Shown here: piece by piece, positions 1 to 6,317 of the stretch
Numbering within the stretch: the stretch's first letter is position 1
How the letters are laid out: each line of letters starts with the position of its first letter
Assembly (NCBI GenBank): GCA_031419455.1
Contig: JANOKS010000190.1
Location: 1 to 7,474, forward strand
Source: UBA7672 sp031419455
GTDB lineage: Bacteria > Pseudomonadota > Alphaproteobacteria > Caulobacterales > Hyphomonadaceae
Direction: 5' to 3'
DNA length: 7,474 nt
Notes under the pieces: model-generated
What the model saw: the letters and a program-made list of their open reading frames with translations, nothing else
Databases searched by the model: none
What the model was told of the DNA's origin: nothing
Translations under genes and position numbers: made by a program

Positions 1-45
1 CCCCAAATCGTGACAACGGTTATCCCCCAAACTCGGCGCCGTTTC

Positions 46-197
46 CCTCGCTGCGGGCAGCCCCCTCCGGCCCTTCGGGCCACCTCCCCCGGCTTCGCCG
101 AGGGAGGACGTCGAGCATCATCGGGAAGTCCTCCCTCGCACGAAGTGCGGGGGAGGTGGCGCGCGAAGCGTGACGGAGGGGGCTGCCGCAGCGGGGG
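46..197. repeat. Large imperfect palindrome (intergenic repeat element)
   Basis: The left arm (about 49-109) and right arm (about 128-193) are near-perfect reverse complements in three blocks. These are an outer block around CAGCCCCCTCCG (left) facing CGGAGGGGGCTG (right), a middle block CACCTCCCCCG facing CGGGGGAGGTG, and an inner block CGAGGGAGGAC facing GTCCTCCCTCG. Between blocks sit small hairpin-like inserts with TTCG cores that differ in the two arms. The loop is about 18 bases. The layout matches the dispersed palindromic repeats found between genes in many alphaproteobacteria; I recognise the style but cannot name the family. There is no transposase, so it would be non-autonomous if mobile. 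Confidence 0.75.
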
Positions 198-232
198 AAT
201 TCGTTCGGTCCCTTCGGAGCGCTCAACCGAGG

Positions 233-284
233 TTCTCGGGTCCCCCGGATCAAGTCCGGGGCTTCGGCTTGCCCGAGAATGACT
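233..284. repeat. Nested inverted repeat, related to the repeat at 6318-6440
   Basis: The outer arms TTCTCGGG (233-240) and CCCGAGAA (272-279) enclose an inner hairpin with arms CCCCGGA (243-249) and TCCGGGG (255-261). The core CCCCGGATCAAGTCCGGGGC is nearly identical to the core at 6403-6422, and both are followed by a CTTCGGCT tract and then an AATGAC end. The two sites therefore look like members of one dispersed repeat family. The copy sits directly after the larger palindrome, so two repeat types are stacked here. Confidence 0.65.
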
Positions 285-320
285 CCGGCAGGACCAAGGC
301 GGGGCGATCCGGAGAGGACA

Positions 321-349
321 TTGAGGTGGCGCGGTGGTGCGCGTAGGGT
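321..349 (+). promoter_or_regulatory. Weak candidate promoter for the acyl-CoA ligase gene
   Basis: TTGAGG (321-326) is followed after 17 bases by TAGGGT (344-349). Spacing is ideal and the -35 is fair, but the -10 is poor. A TATAAG at 367-372 is an alternative -10 but lies close to the ribosome binding site and has no good -35. Pure pattern reading with low certainty; alphaproteobacterial promoters are often weakly conserved. Confidence 0.2.
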
Positions 350-377
350 TCCTGCCAACGACTAGCTATAAGTCGAT

Positions 378-382
378 GGAGG
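378..382 (+). promoter_or_regulatory. Ribosome binding site of the acyl-CoA ligase gene
   Basis: GGAGG lies seven bases before the ATG at 390, a near-consensus Shine-Dalgarno sequence at good spacing. It supports this start over internal in-frame ATGs. Confidence 0.7.
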
Positions 383-389
383 ACCACCC

Positions 390-2234
390 ATGGCTGCTGA
401 CACGGCGAAGCTGCCGCCATTCCGGCCGTTGCCCTACAAGGGGCCGAATATCGAGGCCACCAGGGGTGAGGGCGGGGTGGTGTACCTGCGCTCGCGCGAG
501 CCGATGGGGCCGGTGGGGCGGTCGATCCCGCACATTCTCGACGAGCGCGCAGGGATGCATCCGGACCGGGCGTGGCTGAAGCAGCGCCTGCCCAATCATG
601 GACCATGGCGGCAGGTCACTTACGGCGAGGGCGCGAAGATCACGCGGTCGCTGGCGCAGGCGCTGCTCGATCGTGGGCTTGGGCCGGACGCGCCGCTCTT
701 GATCCTGTCGGCGAATTCGATCGAGCATGCGCTGATGTCGCTTGGCGCGCAGCGCATCGGCGCGCCGGCGACGCCGATCTCGCCAGCCTACTCCACCATG
801 TCGACGGACTTCGCCAAGCTGAAGCACTGCTTCGCAGCGGTGAAGCCGAAGGCGATCTTCGTGCAGACGATGGAGCCGTTCCGGAAGGCGTTGGCGGCGC
901 TTGATCTTGCCGGCGTAGCGGTGATCTCGGCGGATGGGTCGGAAGGGTCGGAGGCGTTCGCGCAACTGGTCGAGACGCAGGCGACGTCTCTCGTCGATAC
1001 GGCGATGGACTGGCTGGGGCCGGATTCGGTGGGCAAATACCTGTTCACGTCGGGCTCGACCGGTATGCCGAAGCCGACGCCGCAATCACAGGGCCAGATG
1101 ACGGCGCAGATCGCGGCGCGTGGCGGGATCGAGCTGCCGCCGGAAGACCCGGACGAGATCGGCATGGCGCTCGACTGGATGCCGTGGAGCCATATCTCGG
1201 GCGGCAATGTGAACTTCAATAATGTGCTGTCGCTTGGCGGCACATTCCATATCGACGAAGGCCGGCCGATACCCGGCCTGTTCCAGACGACGATCGCCAA
1301 CCTGAAAGATGTGCGGCCGCAGGCGTTCGGCTCGGCGCCGATTGCCTTCAGCATGCTGGCGGAGGCGATGGAGGCGGACACTGAGCTGCGGGACGCGGTG
1401 TTCTCGCGCATGCGGGCGTTCATCTATGGCGGGGCGACGCTGTCGGACGATGTCTATGAGCGCATCCAGCGGCTGTCGATCCAGGCGACGGGGATGCGCA
1501 CGCCGCTGCTGACCATGTATGGCGCGACCGAGACGCAGGGCGTGACGATGACGCACTGGATTCTCGAGCGCGTGGGCATGGTGGGCGTGCCGATGCCGGG
1601 GACGACGCTGAAGCTTGCGCCGGTGGGGAACAAGCTGGAGGTGCGGGTGAAGGGGCCGACGGTGATGAGCGGCTATCTCAACATGCCCGAGAAGAACAAG
1701 GCAGCGTTCGACGAGGAGGGCTTCTATTGCCTTGGCGACGCGGCGCGGTTCGAGGACCCGGAGCATCCGGAGAAGGGCCTGATCTTCGACGGGCGCGTGA
1801 CCGAGGACTTCAAGCTGGATTCTGGGACGTGGGTGTCGGTCGGCACGCTGCGGCCGGACATTGTGGCGGCGTGTGCACCGCTGGTGTTTGACGGCGTGAT
1901 CTGCGGGCAGGACAAACCGTTCATCGGCGCGATGCTGTGGCCATCGCCCGCCGCGATGAAGGCGGCGACCGAGGCGGCAGGCGGCGATGTGGCGAAGGCG
2001 TTCGGGTCGCTGACGATGCAGGTGGCGGAAAAGCTGAAGGCGTTCAATGCGGGCGCCGGCGGATCGTCGCGGCGCGTGGGGCGGTTCAGGATGCTGACGT
2101 CGCCGCCATCGCTGGACGCAGGCGAGATCACCGACAAGGGCTATGTGAACCAGCGCGTGGCGCAGGACACGCGCGCGGCGGAGGTGGCCTCGCTGTTCAC
2201 GGCAGAGCCCGGGCCGGGGGTGGTGCAGGTCTAG
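390..2234 (+). CDS. Feruloyl-CoA-synthase-like acyl/aryl-CoA ligase (ANL superfamily)
   Basis: A 614-residue cytoplasmic ATP-dependent ligase that should adenylate a carboxylic acid and transfer it to CoA. Seen: the phosphate-binding motif FTSGSTGMPK (219-228), the YGATET motif (377-382), LGD with D450, the hinge-region DGR with R469, and a C-terminal EITDKGY whose K583 is the likely adenylation lysine. The segment GRVTEDFKLDSGTWVSVG (468-485) and the N-terminal pattern around FRPLPYKGPNIEATR resemble the feruloyl-CoA synthase branch rather than FadD or acetyl-CoA synthetase. Length is normal for that branch. After PK the loop reads PTPQ instead of the usual GV or AV. Neighbours (crotonase, acyl-CoA dehydrogenase) fit CoA-dependent acid catabolism. 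The family name does not fix the substrate: ferulate is possible, but another aromatic or cyclic acid is equally plausible. No vanillin dehydrogenase is visible nearby. Confidence 0.88.
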   Translation: MAADTAKLPPFRPLPYKGPNIEATRGEGGVVYLRSREPMGPVGRSIPHILDERAGMHPDRAWLKQRLPNHGPWRQVTYGEGAKITRSLAQALLDRGLGPDAPLLILSANSIEHALMSLGAQRIGAPATPISPAYSTMSTDFAKLKHCFAAVKPKAIFVQTMEPFRKALAALDLAGVAVISADGSEGSEAFAQLVETQATSLVDTAMDWLGPDSVGKYLFTSGSTGMPKPTPQSQGQMTAQIAARGGIELPPEDPDEIGMALDWMPWSHISGGNVNFNNVLSLGGTFHIDEGRPIPGLFQTTIANLKDVRPQAFGSAPIAFSMLAEAMEADTELRDAVFSRMRAFIYGGATLSDDVYERIQRLSIQATGMRTPLLTMYGATETQGVTMTHWILERVGMVGVPMPGTTLKLAPVGNKLEVRVKGPTVMSGYLNMPEKNKAAFDEEGFYCLGDAARFEDPEHPEKGLIFDGRVTEDFKLDSGTWVSVGTLRPDIVAACAPLVFDGVICGQDKPFIGAMLWPSPAAMKAATEAAGGDVAKAFGSLTMQVAEKLKAFNAGAGGSSRRVGRFRMLTSPPSLDAGEITDKGYVNQRVAQDTRAAEVASLFTAEPGPGVVQV

Positions 2235-3073
2235 CCGCCCGGCTTGTCGCTGTTGCGATAGTCGCCGAAGGCGCCGTCGCGTGCGTCGAGGGCGCTTGTC
2301 ACGCCTTCGCGGAACTGCGCGAACATGGCGCGTGAACTCTCCGTGGTGAGCGCGAGGGCCTGAATTTCGGCGCCGGCGCGCACGGCGGCGCGCAGTCCCA
2401 TGATCTCCATCGCACGATGGACGGAGCGCTTGTTCATCTGCTGCACATCGGTGGGGATTTTCGCGATGCGTGAGGCGATGGCGAGAACTTCGGCCTCCAG
2501 CTTGTCGGCAGCGAAGGCGCGGTTGGCGAGGCCGACCTGCACAGCCTCGCGGCCATCGATGGCGTCGCCGGTCAGCATCATCTCCATCGCGGGGCGCAGG
2601 CCGCAATACCAGGCGTGGAACTGGTTGTCTGGCGGGCTCATGCTGCGCACGGGTGGATAGCCGATCTGCGCGTCCTCTGCGACATAGACGAGATCGCATG
2701 CAGCGGCGAGTTCGGAGCCGCCGGCGAGGCACCAGCCATGCACCTGCGCGATCACTGGCTTTGCGAGGTCCCAGATGCGGAAACAGCCCTCGACGACATG
2801 GCGCGCCCACTGGCCGGGGCCGCCGGCGGTGTGGAAGGGCAGAGGCTGTTGCGCGCCTTCGGCAGAGAGGTCGTAGCCGGCGGAGAAGCAGCTTCCGGCA
2901 CCGCGGATGACGATGACTCGCACATCGCTGTCGCGGTCGGCGGCCTCGAGCGCTGCGTAGAGATCGCGGCGCAGGTCGTTCGACAGCGCGTTGCGCTTGG
3001 CCGGCCGGTTGAGGGTAAGCCGGCGGACATGCGGCGCCGGATTGTCGGTGAGGATGAGGTCGGTTGCGGTCAT
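2231..3073 (-). CDS. Crotonase-superfamily protein (enoyl-CoA hydratase/isomerase-like)
   Basis: A 280-residue crotonase-fold enzyme acting on a CoA thioester. Seen: an N-terminal LTLNRPAKRNAL (19-30), typical of the CoA-binding start of the fold. The oxyanion-hole segments are GSCFSAGYDL (60-69) and GWCLAGGSEL (113-122), containing E121, the equivalent of rat enoyl-CoA hydratase E144. The second catalytic glutamate (rat E164, in a GQPE context) is replaced: the aligned stretch is IGYPPV with P141, followed by SMSPPDNQFHAWY instead of the usual glycine-rich loop. The enzyme therefore probably isomerises, hydrolyses or hydrates by a different mechanism. The frame is open upstream to 3211, but that extension runs into a palindromic repeat. 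The ATG at 3073 has a good ribosome binding site and begins the family-like sequence. The gene converges on the ligase with overlapping stops and diverges from the acyl-CoA dehydrogenase. Family call firm; reaction unknown. Confidence 0.88.
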   Translation of the reverse strand: MTATDLILTDNPAPHVRRLTLNRPAKRNALSNDLRRDLYAALEAADRDSDVRVIVIRGAGSCFSAGYDLSAEGAQQPLPFHTAGGPGQWARHVVEGCFRIWDLAKPVIAQVHGWCLAGGSELAAACDLVYVAEDAQIGYPPVRSMSPPDNQFHAWYCGLRPAMEMMLTGDAIDGREAVQVGLANRAFAADKLEAEVLAIASRIAKIPTDVQQMNKRSVHRAMEIMGLRAAVRAGAEIQALALTTESSRAMFAQFREGVTSALDARDGAFGDYRNSDKPGG

Positions 3074-3079
3074 GGGTGT

Positions 3080-3085
3080 CTCCCT
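3080..3085 (-). promoter_or_regulatory. Ribosome binding site deciding the crotonase start
   Basis: On the minus strand this reads AGGGAG, six bases before the ATG at 3073. It is the reason for choosing this start over the longer open frame that reaches 3211. Confidence 0.65.
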
Positions 3086-3169
3086 GATGCGAGTAGGGCA
3101 TATTCCGGGCGGCGCGTCTCGGTCAGCGTGACGGCGGTATGCGGATGTTGCACGGCTTGTGAGCCCGCC

Positions 3170-3284
3170 CTCGTGGTTCGACGGACGCTCCCTGCGGTCG
3201 CTGCTCACCATGAGCGCTACTCAACTGCTGGTTAGAAAGCGCTCATCCTGAGCAGCCGCGAAGCGGCGTCCGTCGAAGGACGAG
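3170..3284. repeat. Imperfect palindromic intergenic repeat, second type
   Basis: The left arm (3170-3217) and right arm (3239-3284) are inverted copies. CTCGT..TTCGACGGACGC on the left faces GCGTCCGTCGAA..ACGAG on the right, and CTGCTCA..ATGAGCGC faces GCGCTCAT..TGAGCAG. Two GG or CC dinucleotide mismatches sit at matching places in the arms, which are joined by a 21-base loop. The ATGAG/CTCAT and TCGAAGGACGAG elements resemble a repeat widely dispersed in alphaproteobacterial intergenic DNA. It differs from the other repeat types in the window. As RNA it would form a long bulged hairpin. Confidence 0.75.
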
Positions 3285-3361
3285 CGCGTGCTTCCCGATG
3301 TCGCCGCGTCACGCCTCGACACCCACTCTCGCGTGTGCTGGATGACATGCACTAGACCTTT

Positions 3362-3366
3362 CGGAG
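3362..3366 (+). promoter_or_regulatory. Ribosome binding site of the acyl-CoA dehydrogenase gene
   Basis: CGGAG ends six bases before the ATG at 3373, a fair Shine-Dalgarno match that supports this start. Confidence 0.55.
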
Positions 3367-3372
3367 CCGCCC

Positions 3373-4536
3373 ATGTCTGTCCTCAGTGTCGACCGTCCCG
3401 ATTTCATGGCGGAGGAGGACATCCGCATGTTCGAGGATTCGGTGACGAAATTCTTCGAGCAGCACGCTCCCTCCGAGCGCGTCGACAAGTGGCGCCGCGA
3501 AAAAGTGGTTGAGCGGGCGATGTGGACCGAGGCGGCGGAGGCCGGGCTTCTGGGGCTTTCGACGCCGGAGGAATATGGCGGCATGGGCGGGGATTATCGC
3601 CATGAGGTGATCCTCATGGAGCAGATGGGGCTTCAGGGCGTCGATGGCTTCGGCGCCTCGCTGCACAATGCGATCGTGATGCCGTACATCGTGCACTACG
3701 GCACGGAGGAGCAGAAGAAGCGCTGGCTGCCGAAGATGGCGTCGGGCGAGCTGATCTCGGCCATCGCGATGACAGAGCCGGGCGCGGGATCGGACCTGCA
3801 GGGCATCAAGATGACGGCCAAGCGATCAGGCAATGGCTATGTCATCAACGGCTCGAAGACGTTCATCACCAATGGACAGACGGCGAACCTGATCTGCGTG
3901 GTGGCGAAGACCGATCCTACGAAAGGCGCCAAGGGCACGTCGCTGCTGTTCGTGGAGACGGATGGCGCCGAGGGCTTCGAGCGCGGGCGCAATCTGAAGA
4001 AGCTGGGGCAGGACGCGCAGGATACATCCGAGCTGTTCTTCAACGATGTGAAGATCCCGGCCGACAACCTGTTGGGCGCGGAGGAGGGCAAGGGCTTCTT
4101 CCAGCTGATGGGGCAGCTGCCGCAGGAGCGGCTCAACATCGCGGTGCAGGGCATCGCCACGATCGAGCGGGCGCTGGAGCTGACGATTGCCTACGTCAAG
4201 GACCGCAAGGCGTTCGGCAAGGCGGTGATCGACTTCCAGAACACGCAGTTCACGCTGGCCGAGTGCAAGACCGAGGCGACGGTGGCGCGGGTGTTCGTGA
4301 ACCACTGCATCGGGCAGCATCTGCAGGGCAAGCTCGATGCGGCGACGGCGTCGATGGCGAAATACTGGGTGACTGATCTCGAAGGCAAGATCGTGGATCG
4401 TTGCCTGCAGCTGTTCGGCGGCTACGGTTTCATGGACGAGTATCCGATCAGCCGCATGTATCGCGACAGCCGCATCCAGCGCATCTATGGCGGGACGAAC
4501 GAGATCATGAAGATCCTCATCGCGCGGACGTTGTAG
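3373..4536 (+). CDS. Acyl-CoA dehydrogenase (FAD-dependent)
   Basis: A 387-residue flavoprotein, the usual length of the family, that should form an alpha,beta-double bond in an acyl-CoA and pass electrons to an electron-transfer flavoprotein. Seen: an all-helical N-terminal region; the first family signature AMTEPGAGSDLQG (132-144), which contacts flavin and substrate; the ITNG strand (165-168); the arginine in DRKAFGK (277-283); and the second signature starting QLFGGYG (346-352) and ending at D365. The C-terminal IYGGTNEIMK (371-380) carries E377, the expected catalytic base of the short/medium-chain and isovaleryl-type position. All key residues are present, so it should be active. It opens a plus-strand run with only six bases to the next start, indicating co-transcription. 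In a 20-codon sample every third base is G or C, typical native composition. Chain length or ring specificity cannot be read from sequence by eye. Confidence 0.95.
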   Translation: MSVLSVDRPDFMAEEDIRMFEDSVTKFFEQHAPSERVDKWRREKVVERAMWTEAAEAGLLGLSTPEEYGGMGGDYRHEVILMEQMGLQGVDGFGASLHNAIVMPYIVHYGTEEQKKRWLPKMASGELISAIAMTEPGAGSDLQGIKMTAKRSGNGYVINGSKTFITNGQTANLICVVAKTDPTKGAKGTSLLFVETDGAEGFERGRNLKKLGQDAQDTSELFFNDVKIPADNLLGAEEGKGFFQLMGQLPQERLNIAVQGIATIERALELTIAYVKDRKAFGKAVIDFQNTQFTLAECKTEATVARVFVNHCIGQHLQGKLDAATASMAKYWVTDLEGKIVDRCLQLFGGYGFMDEYPISRMYRDSRIQRIYGGTNEIMKILIARTL

Positions 4537-4542
4537 GGCGCC

Positions 4543-5502
4543 ATGACCGGCAAGAGTGTTGAGACATCGGGTGTGAAGCGCTTGAAGCGTCTTCTACTCG
4601 AGCACGGCTCGACTCCTATCTTTGCCGACATCTGGTCCGGATATGCACGGCCCGCATTGGAGTTTCGGCATGACGGTACGGACACGCGCGATACGACTGA
4701 GCTTGGTTGCACGAAGTTGGGAGGCGTTCCAGACCTAGAAGTTGGAGCCGATTGGCCAGTGCGACAAGCCTACGATGCGCGATCCCTTAACGAGTACAGC
4801 CCCGAATCAGGGCGCTTTGCCCGACCGCTCGCCTTTCTCGCACAAGTCAGTCTGACCGATGTCGAGCAACAAGGCGGTTGTGGTCTTTCACTTCCAGAGG
4901 CTGGTTTGCTGCAGGTGTTCTACGACACCGAGGTTCAACCTTGGGGATACCGACCCGGTCATCGCATTGGAACTGTAGTCCGATATGTGCCGCCAGGTTC
5001 TGATCTCATACGGGCAAGATTGCCTGACAGCGACTGGCCGTTGGTCGATCCGGTCGCGAAGGTTTGCCTAGCGCCCGCAGCGTCGCTTCCTCATTGGCGT
5101 TGGCTGGAGTGTGAGACGACCGAAAATCTGGGTTGGACTGAGGATGCCTTTTTTGAAGAACTTGATCAGGTCGATGAGGACATCTTCGAGATGCTGACCT
5201 ATCCGCGGCACATGATGGGAGGTTGGCCTGCGCTGGAGCAGCTTTCGCCGATCGAACCCCAATGTGAGTTTGTGTCAGGCGGTCAAGAAGCCGAGAAGAT
5301 GCCTGAGCTTGACGACGAACAGTGGAAGGCGCTGCGATGCAAGGCCCAAGCTTGGCGGCAGTTATTCCAGCTTGGCGGCGATGAAAATACTCTCGATTGG
5401 ACCGGCGGAGATACCAGTGTGCATCTCTACATGATGATTCGAGACAGGGACATTGGCTCCCTTAGTTTCGACAAGGCGCATGCCGTGTTCCAGTGTACGT
5501 AG
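4543..5502 (+). CDS. DUF1963 / YwqG-like protein
   Basis: A 319-residue soluble protein with no signal peptide or membrane segment. Hallmarks of the DUF1963 (YwqG) family are visible in order: TKLGGVPDL (57-65) followed by WP (71-72), PLAFLAQVSL (95-104), LPEAGLLQVFYD (117-128), MGGWPALEQ (225-233), WRQLFQLGGDE (271-281), a WTGGD turn (286-290), HLYMMIRDRDI (294-304), and the terminal FQCT. The biochemical role of the family is not established; some members lie in toxin/immunity loci, so an immunity-like role is one proposal. The gene starts six bases after the dehydrogenase stop, with only a weak AGGG as ribosome binding site. Third positions are much less GC-rich than the neighbours: 13/20 and 11/20 in two samples, against 20/20 and 17/20 in the flanking genes. 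This suggests later acquisition. Nothing links it biochemically to the catabolic genes. Confidence 0.82.
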   Translation: MTGKSVETSGVKRLKRLLLEHGSTPIFADIWSGYARPALEFRHDGTDTRDTTELGCTKLGGVPDLEVGADWPVRQAYDARSLNEYSPESGRFARPLAFLAQVSLTDVEQQGGCGLSLPEAGLLQVFYDTEVQPWGYRPGHRIGTVVRYVPPGSDLIRARLPDSDWPLVDPVAKVCLAPAASLPHWRWLECETTENLGWTEDAFFEELDQVDEDIFEMLTYPRHMMGGWPALEQLSPIEPQCEFVSGGQEAEKMPELDDEQWKALRCKAQAWRQLFQLGGDENTLDWTGGDTSVHLYMMIRDRDIGSLSFDKAHAVFQCT

Positions 5503-5507
5503 AGAAG
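5501..5507 (+). promoter_or_regulatory. Ribosome binding site deciding the TIGR03084 gene start
   Basis: AGAGAAG lies three bases before the ATG at 5511. A GTG at 5493 in the same frame overlaps the previous gene and has no comparable site, so 5511 is preferred. Spacing is slightly short, so the preference is moderate. Confidence 0.45.
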
Positions 5508-5510
5508 CCA

Positions 5511-6302
5511 ATGGAACAGTCGACGGATTTCCTTGAAGAGACGCGGGCGCTGGCGGGCTTGCTCGGGCCGTTGCCGGATGCGGCGTTCGGGGAGGCGACG
5601 CAGTTCAAGGGATGGACCGTCGACGATGTGATCCGCCACCTGCATTTCTGGAATCGCGCGGCGGGGCTTCAGCTTACTGATGAGGCCGAGCTTGTGCGAC
5701 TGCTCGGCGCGATCGCCGGCGCGGGCGGCATGCGGGCGGTCGAGCGGGCAACGGTTCCGGAGGCGGGGCAGGCGTTGCGCGTGGTCTGGGTGAAGACGGC
5801 GGGGGAGATCGCGGACGTTTATGCGACGGCCGACCCGAAGGCGCGGCTGAAATGGGCGGGGCCGGACATGAGCGCGCGCTCGTCGATCACGGCGCGGCTG
5901 ATGGAAACGTGGGCGCACGGGCAGGAGGTGTATGACCATCTCGGCGTCGAGCGCGTCGATCACGATCGGATAAAGAACATCGCGCATCTCGGCGTCTCGA
6001 CATTCGGCTGGACCTATCAGGTGCGGCGAATGGAGCTGCCGCCGACAGCGCCTTTCGTGCGGCTGACGGCGCCGTCGGGCGCGATCTGGACGTGGGGGCA
6101 GGAGGGTAATGTGAACTCCGTGTCGGGTTCGGCGACCGAATTCTGCCAGGTGGTGACGCAGGTGCGCAATGTGGCGGATACAAAGCTCGATGTGCGCGGG
6201 CCGGTCGCGACGCAGTGGATGGGCATGGCGCAGTGCTTTGCCGGCGCCGCCGAGCCGCCGCCGGCACCGGGCTCACGGTTTCGCAGGCCGCGCGCGGCGT
6301 AG
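5511..6302 (+). CDS. TIGR03084 / maleylpyruvate-isomerase-like metal-binding protein (DinB fold)
   Basis: A 263-residue cytoplasmic protein of the DinB/maleylpyruvate isomerase N-terminal fold, a four-helix bundle that binds a divalent metal. Seen: GWTVDDVIRHLHFWN (34-48), with H43 as probable first ligand, and METWAHGQEVYDHLG (131-145), with E132 and H136 in the ExxxH spacing of the zinc site of mycothiol-dependent maleylpyruvate isomerase. The C-terminal half (about 175-245) resembles the sterol-carrier-like tail of these proteins. The last 18 or so residues are proline/arginine-rich and probably disordered. Relatives in actinobacteria use mycothiol, which alphaproteobacteria do not normally make, so the thiol partner and reaction here are open. 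TIGR03084-type genes often accompany acyl-CoA catabolic genes, which fits the dehydrogenase upstream. It begins eight bases after the DUF1963 stop, so it is probably co-transcribed. A GTG start at 5493, adding six residues, is possible. Confidence 0.83.
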   Translation: MEQSTDFLEETRALAGLLGPLPDAAFGEATQFKGWTVDDVIRHLHFWNRAAGLQLTDEAELVRLLGAIAGAGGMRAVERATVPEAGQALRVVWVKTAGEIADVYATADPKARLKWAGPDMSARSSITARLMETWAHGQEVYDHLGVERVDHDRIKNIAHLGVSTFGWTYQVRRMELPPTAPFVRLTAPSGAIWTWGQEGNVNSVSGSATEFCQVVTQVRNVADTKLDVRGPVATQWMGMAQCFAGAAEPPPAPGSRFRRPRAA

Positions 6303-6317
6303 AGGTTCCTCCATGTC

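Larger units (their letters stand above)
1..389. other. Gene-free leader region packed with inverted repeats
   Basis: No convincing gene lies in this 389-base stretch. Open frames on both strands run through palindromic repeat DNA and give arginine/proline/serine-rich translations with no recognisable domain. The stretch holds an imperfect palindrome (46-197), a smaller nested inverted repeat (233-284), and about 100 bases of leader before the acyl-CoA ligase. No gene end is visible at the left edge, so the upstream neighbour and its direction are unknown. Confidence 0.7.
3074..3372. other. Divergent intergenic region between crotonase and acyl-CoA dehydrogenase genes
   Basis: This 299-base gap must carry the promoters of both divergent genes. 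Its middle is taken up by a palindromic repeat (3170-3284), leaving about 95 bases on the crotonase side and about 90 on the dehydrogenase side. I see no strong -35/-10 pair on either side and no convincing operator. No small gene is supported. Confidence 0.6.

Noticed and set aside
46..284. CRISPR-like array in the repeat-rich leader
   Set aside because: The repeats are inverted arms of palindromes, not direct repeats with regular unique spacers.
10..358. Open frames on both strands in the leader region
   Set aside because: They consist of palindromic repeat sequence and give arginine/proline/serine-rich products with no convincing ribosome binding site or homology.
366..1085. Minus-strand open frame of 239 codons opposite the start of the ligase
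   Set aside because: Arginine-rich shadow translation with no recognisable domain; the plus strand holds a clear ANL-family protein.
1086..3101. A 671-codon open frame on the minus strand running antisense to the ligase and across the crotonase gene
   Set aside because: The translation is arginine/histidine/proline-rich low-complexity sequence with no domain. It is a frame shadow caused by GC-rich third positions, and it overlaps two well-supported genes.
3074..3211. Longer N-terminus for the crotonase, starting at 3211
   Set aside because: The extra 46 residues derive partly from the palindromic repeat and have no family similarity. The ATG at 3073 has a good ribosome binding site and begins the conserved part.
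3826..4320. Minus-strand open frame of 164 codons inside the acyl-CoA dehydrogenase
   Set aside because: Antisense shadow of a gene with complete family signatures; the translation is low-complexity histidine/leucine/arginine.
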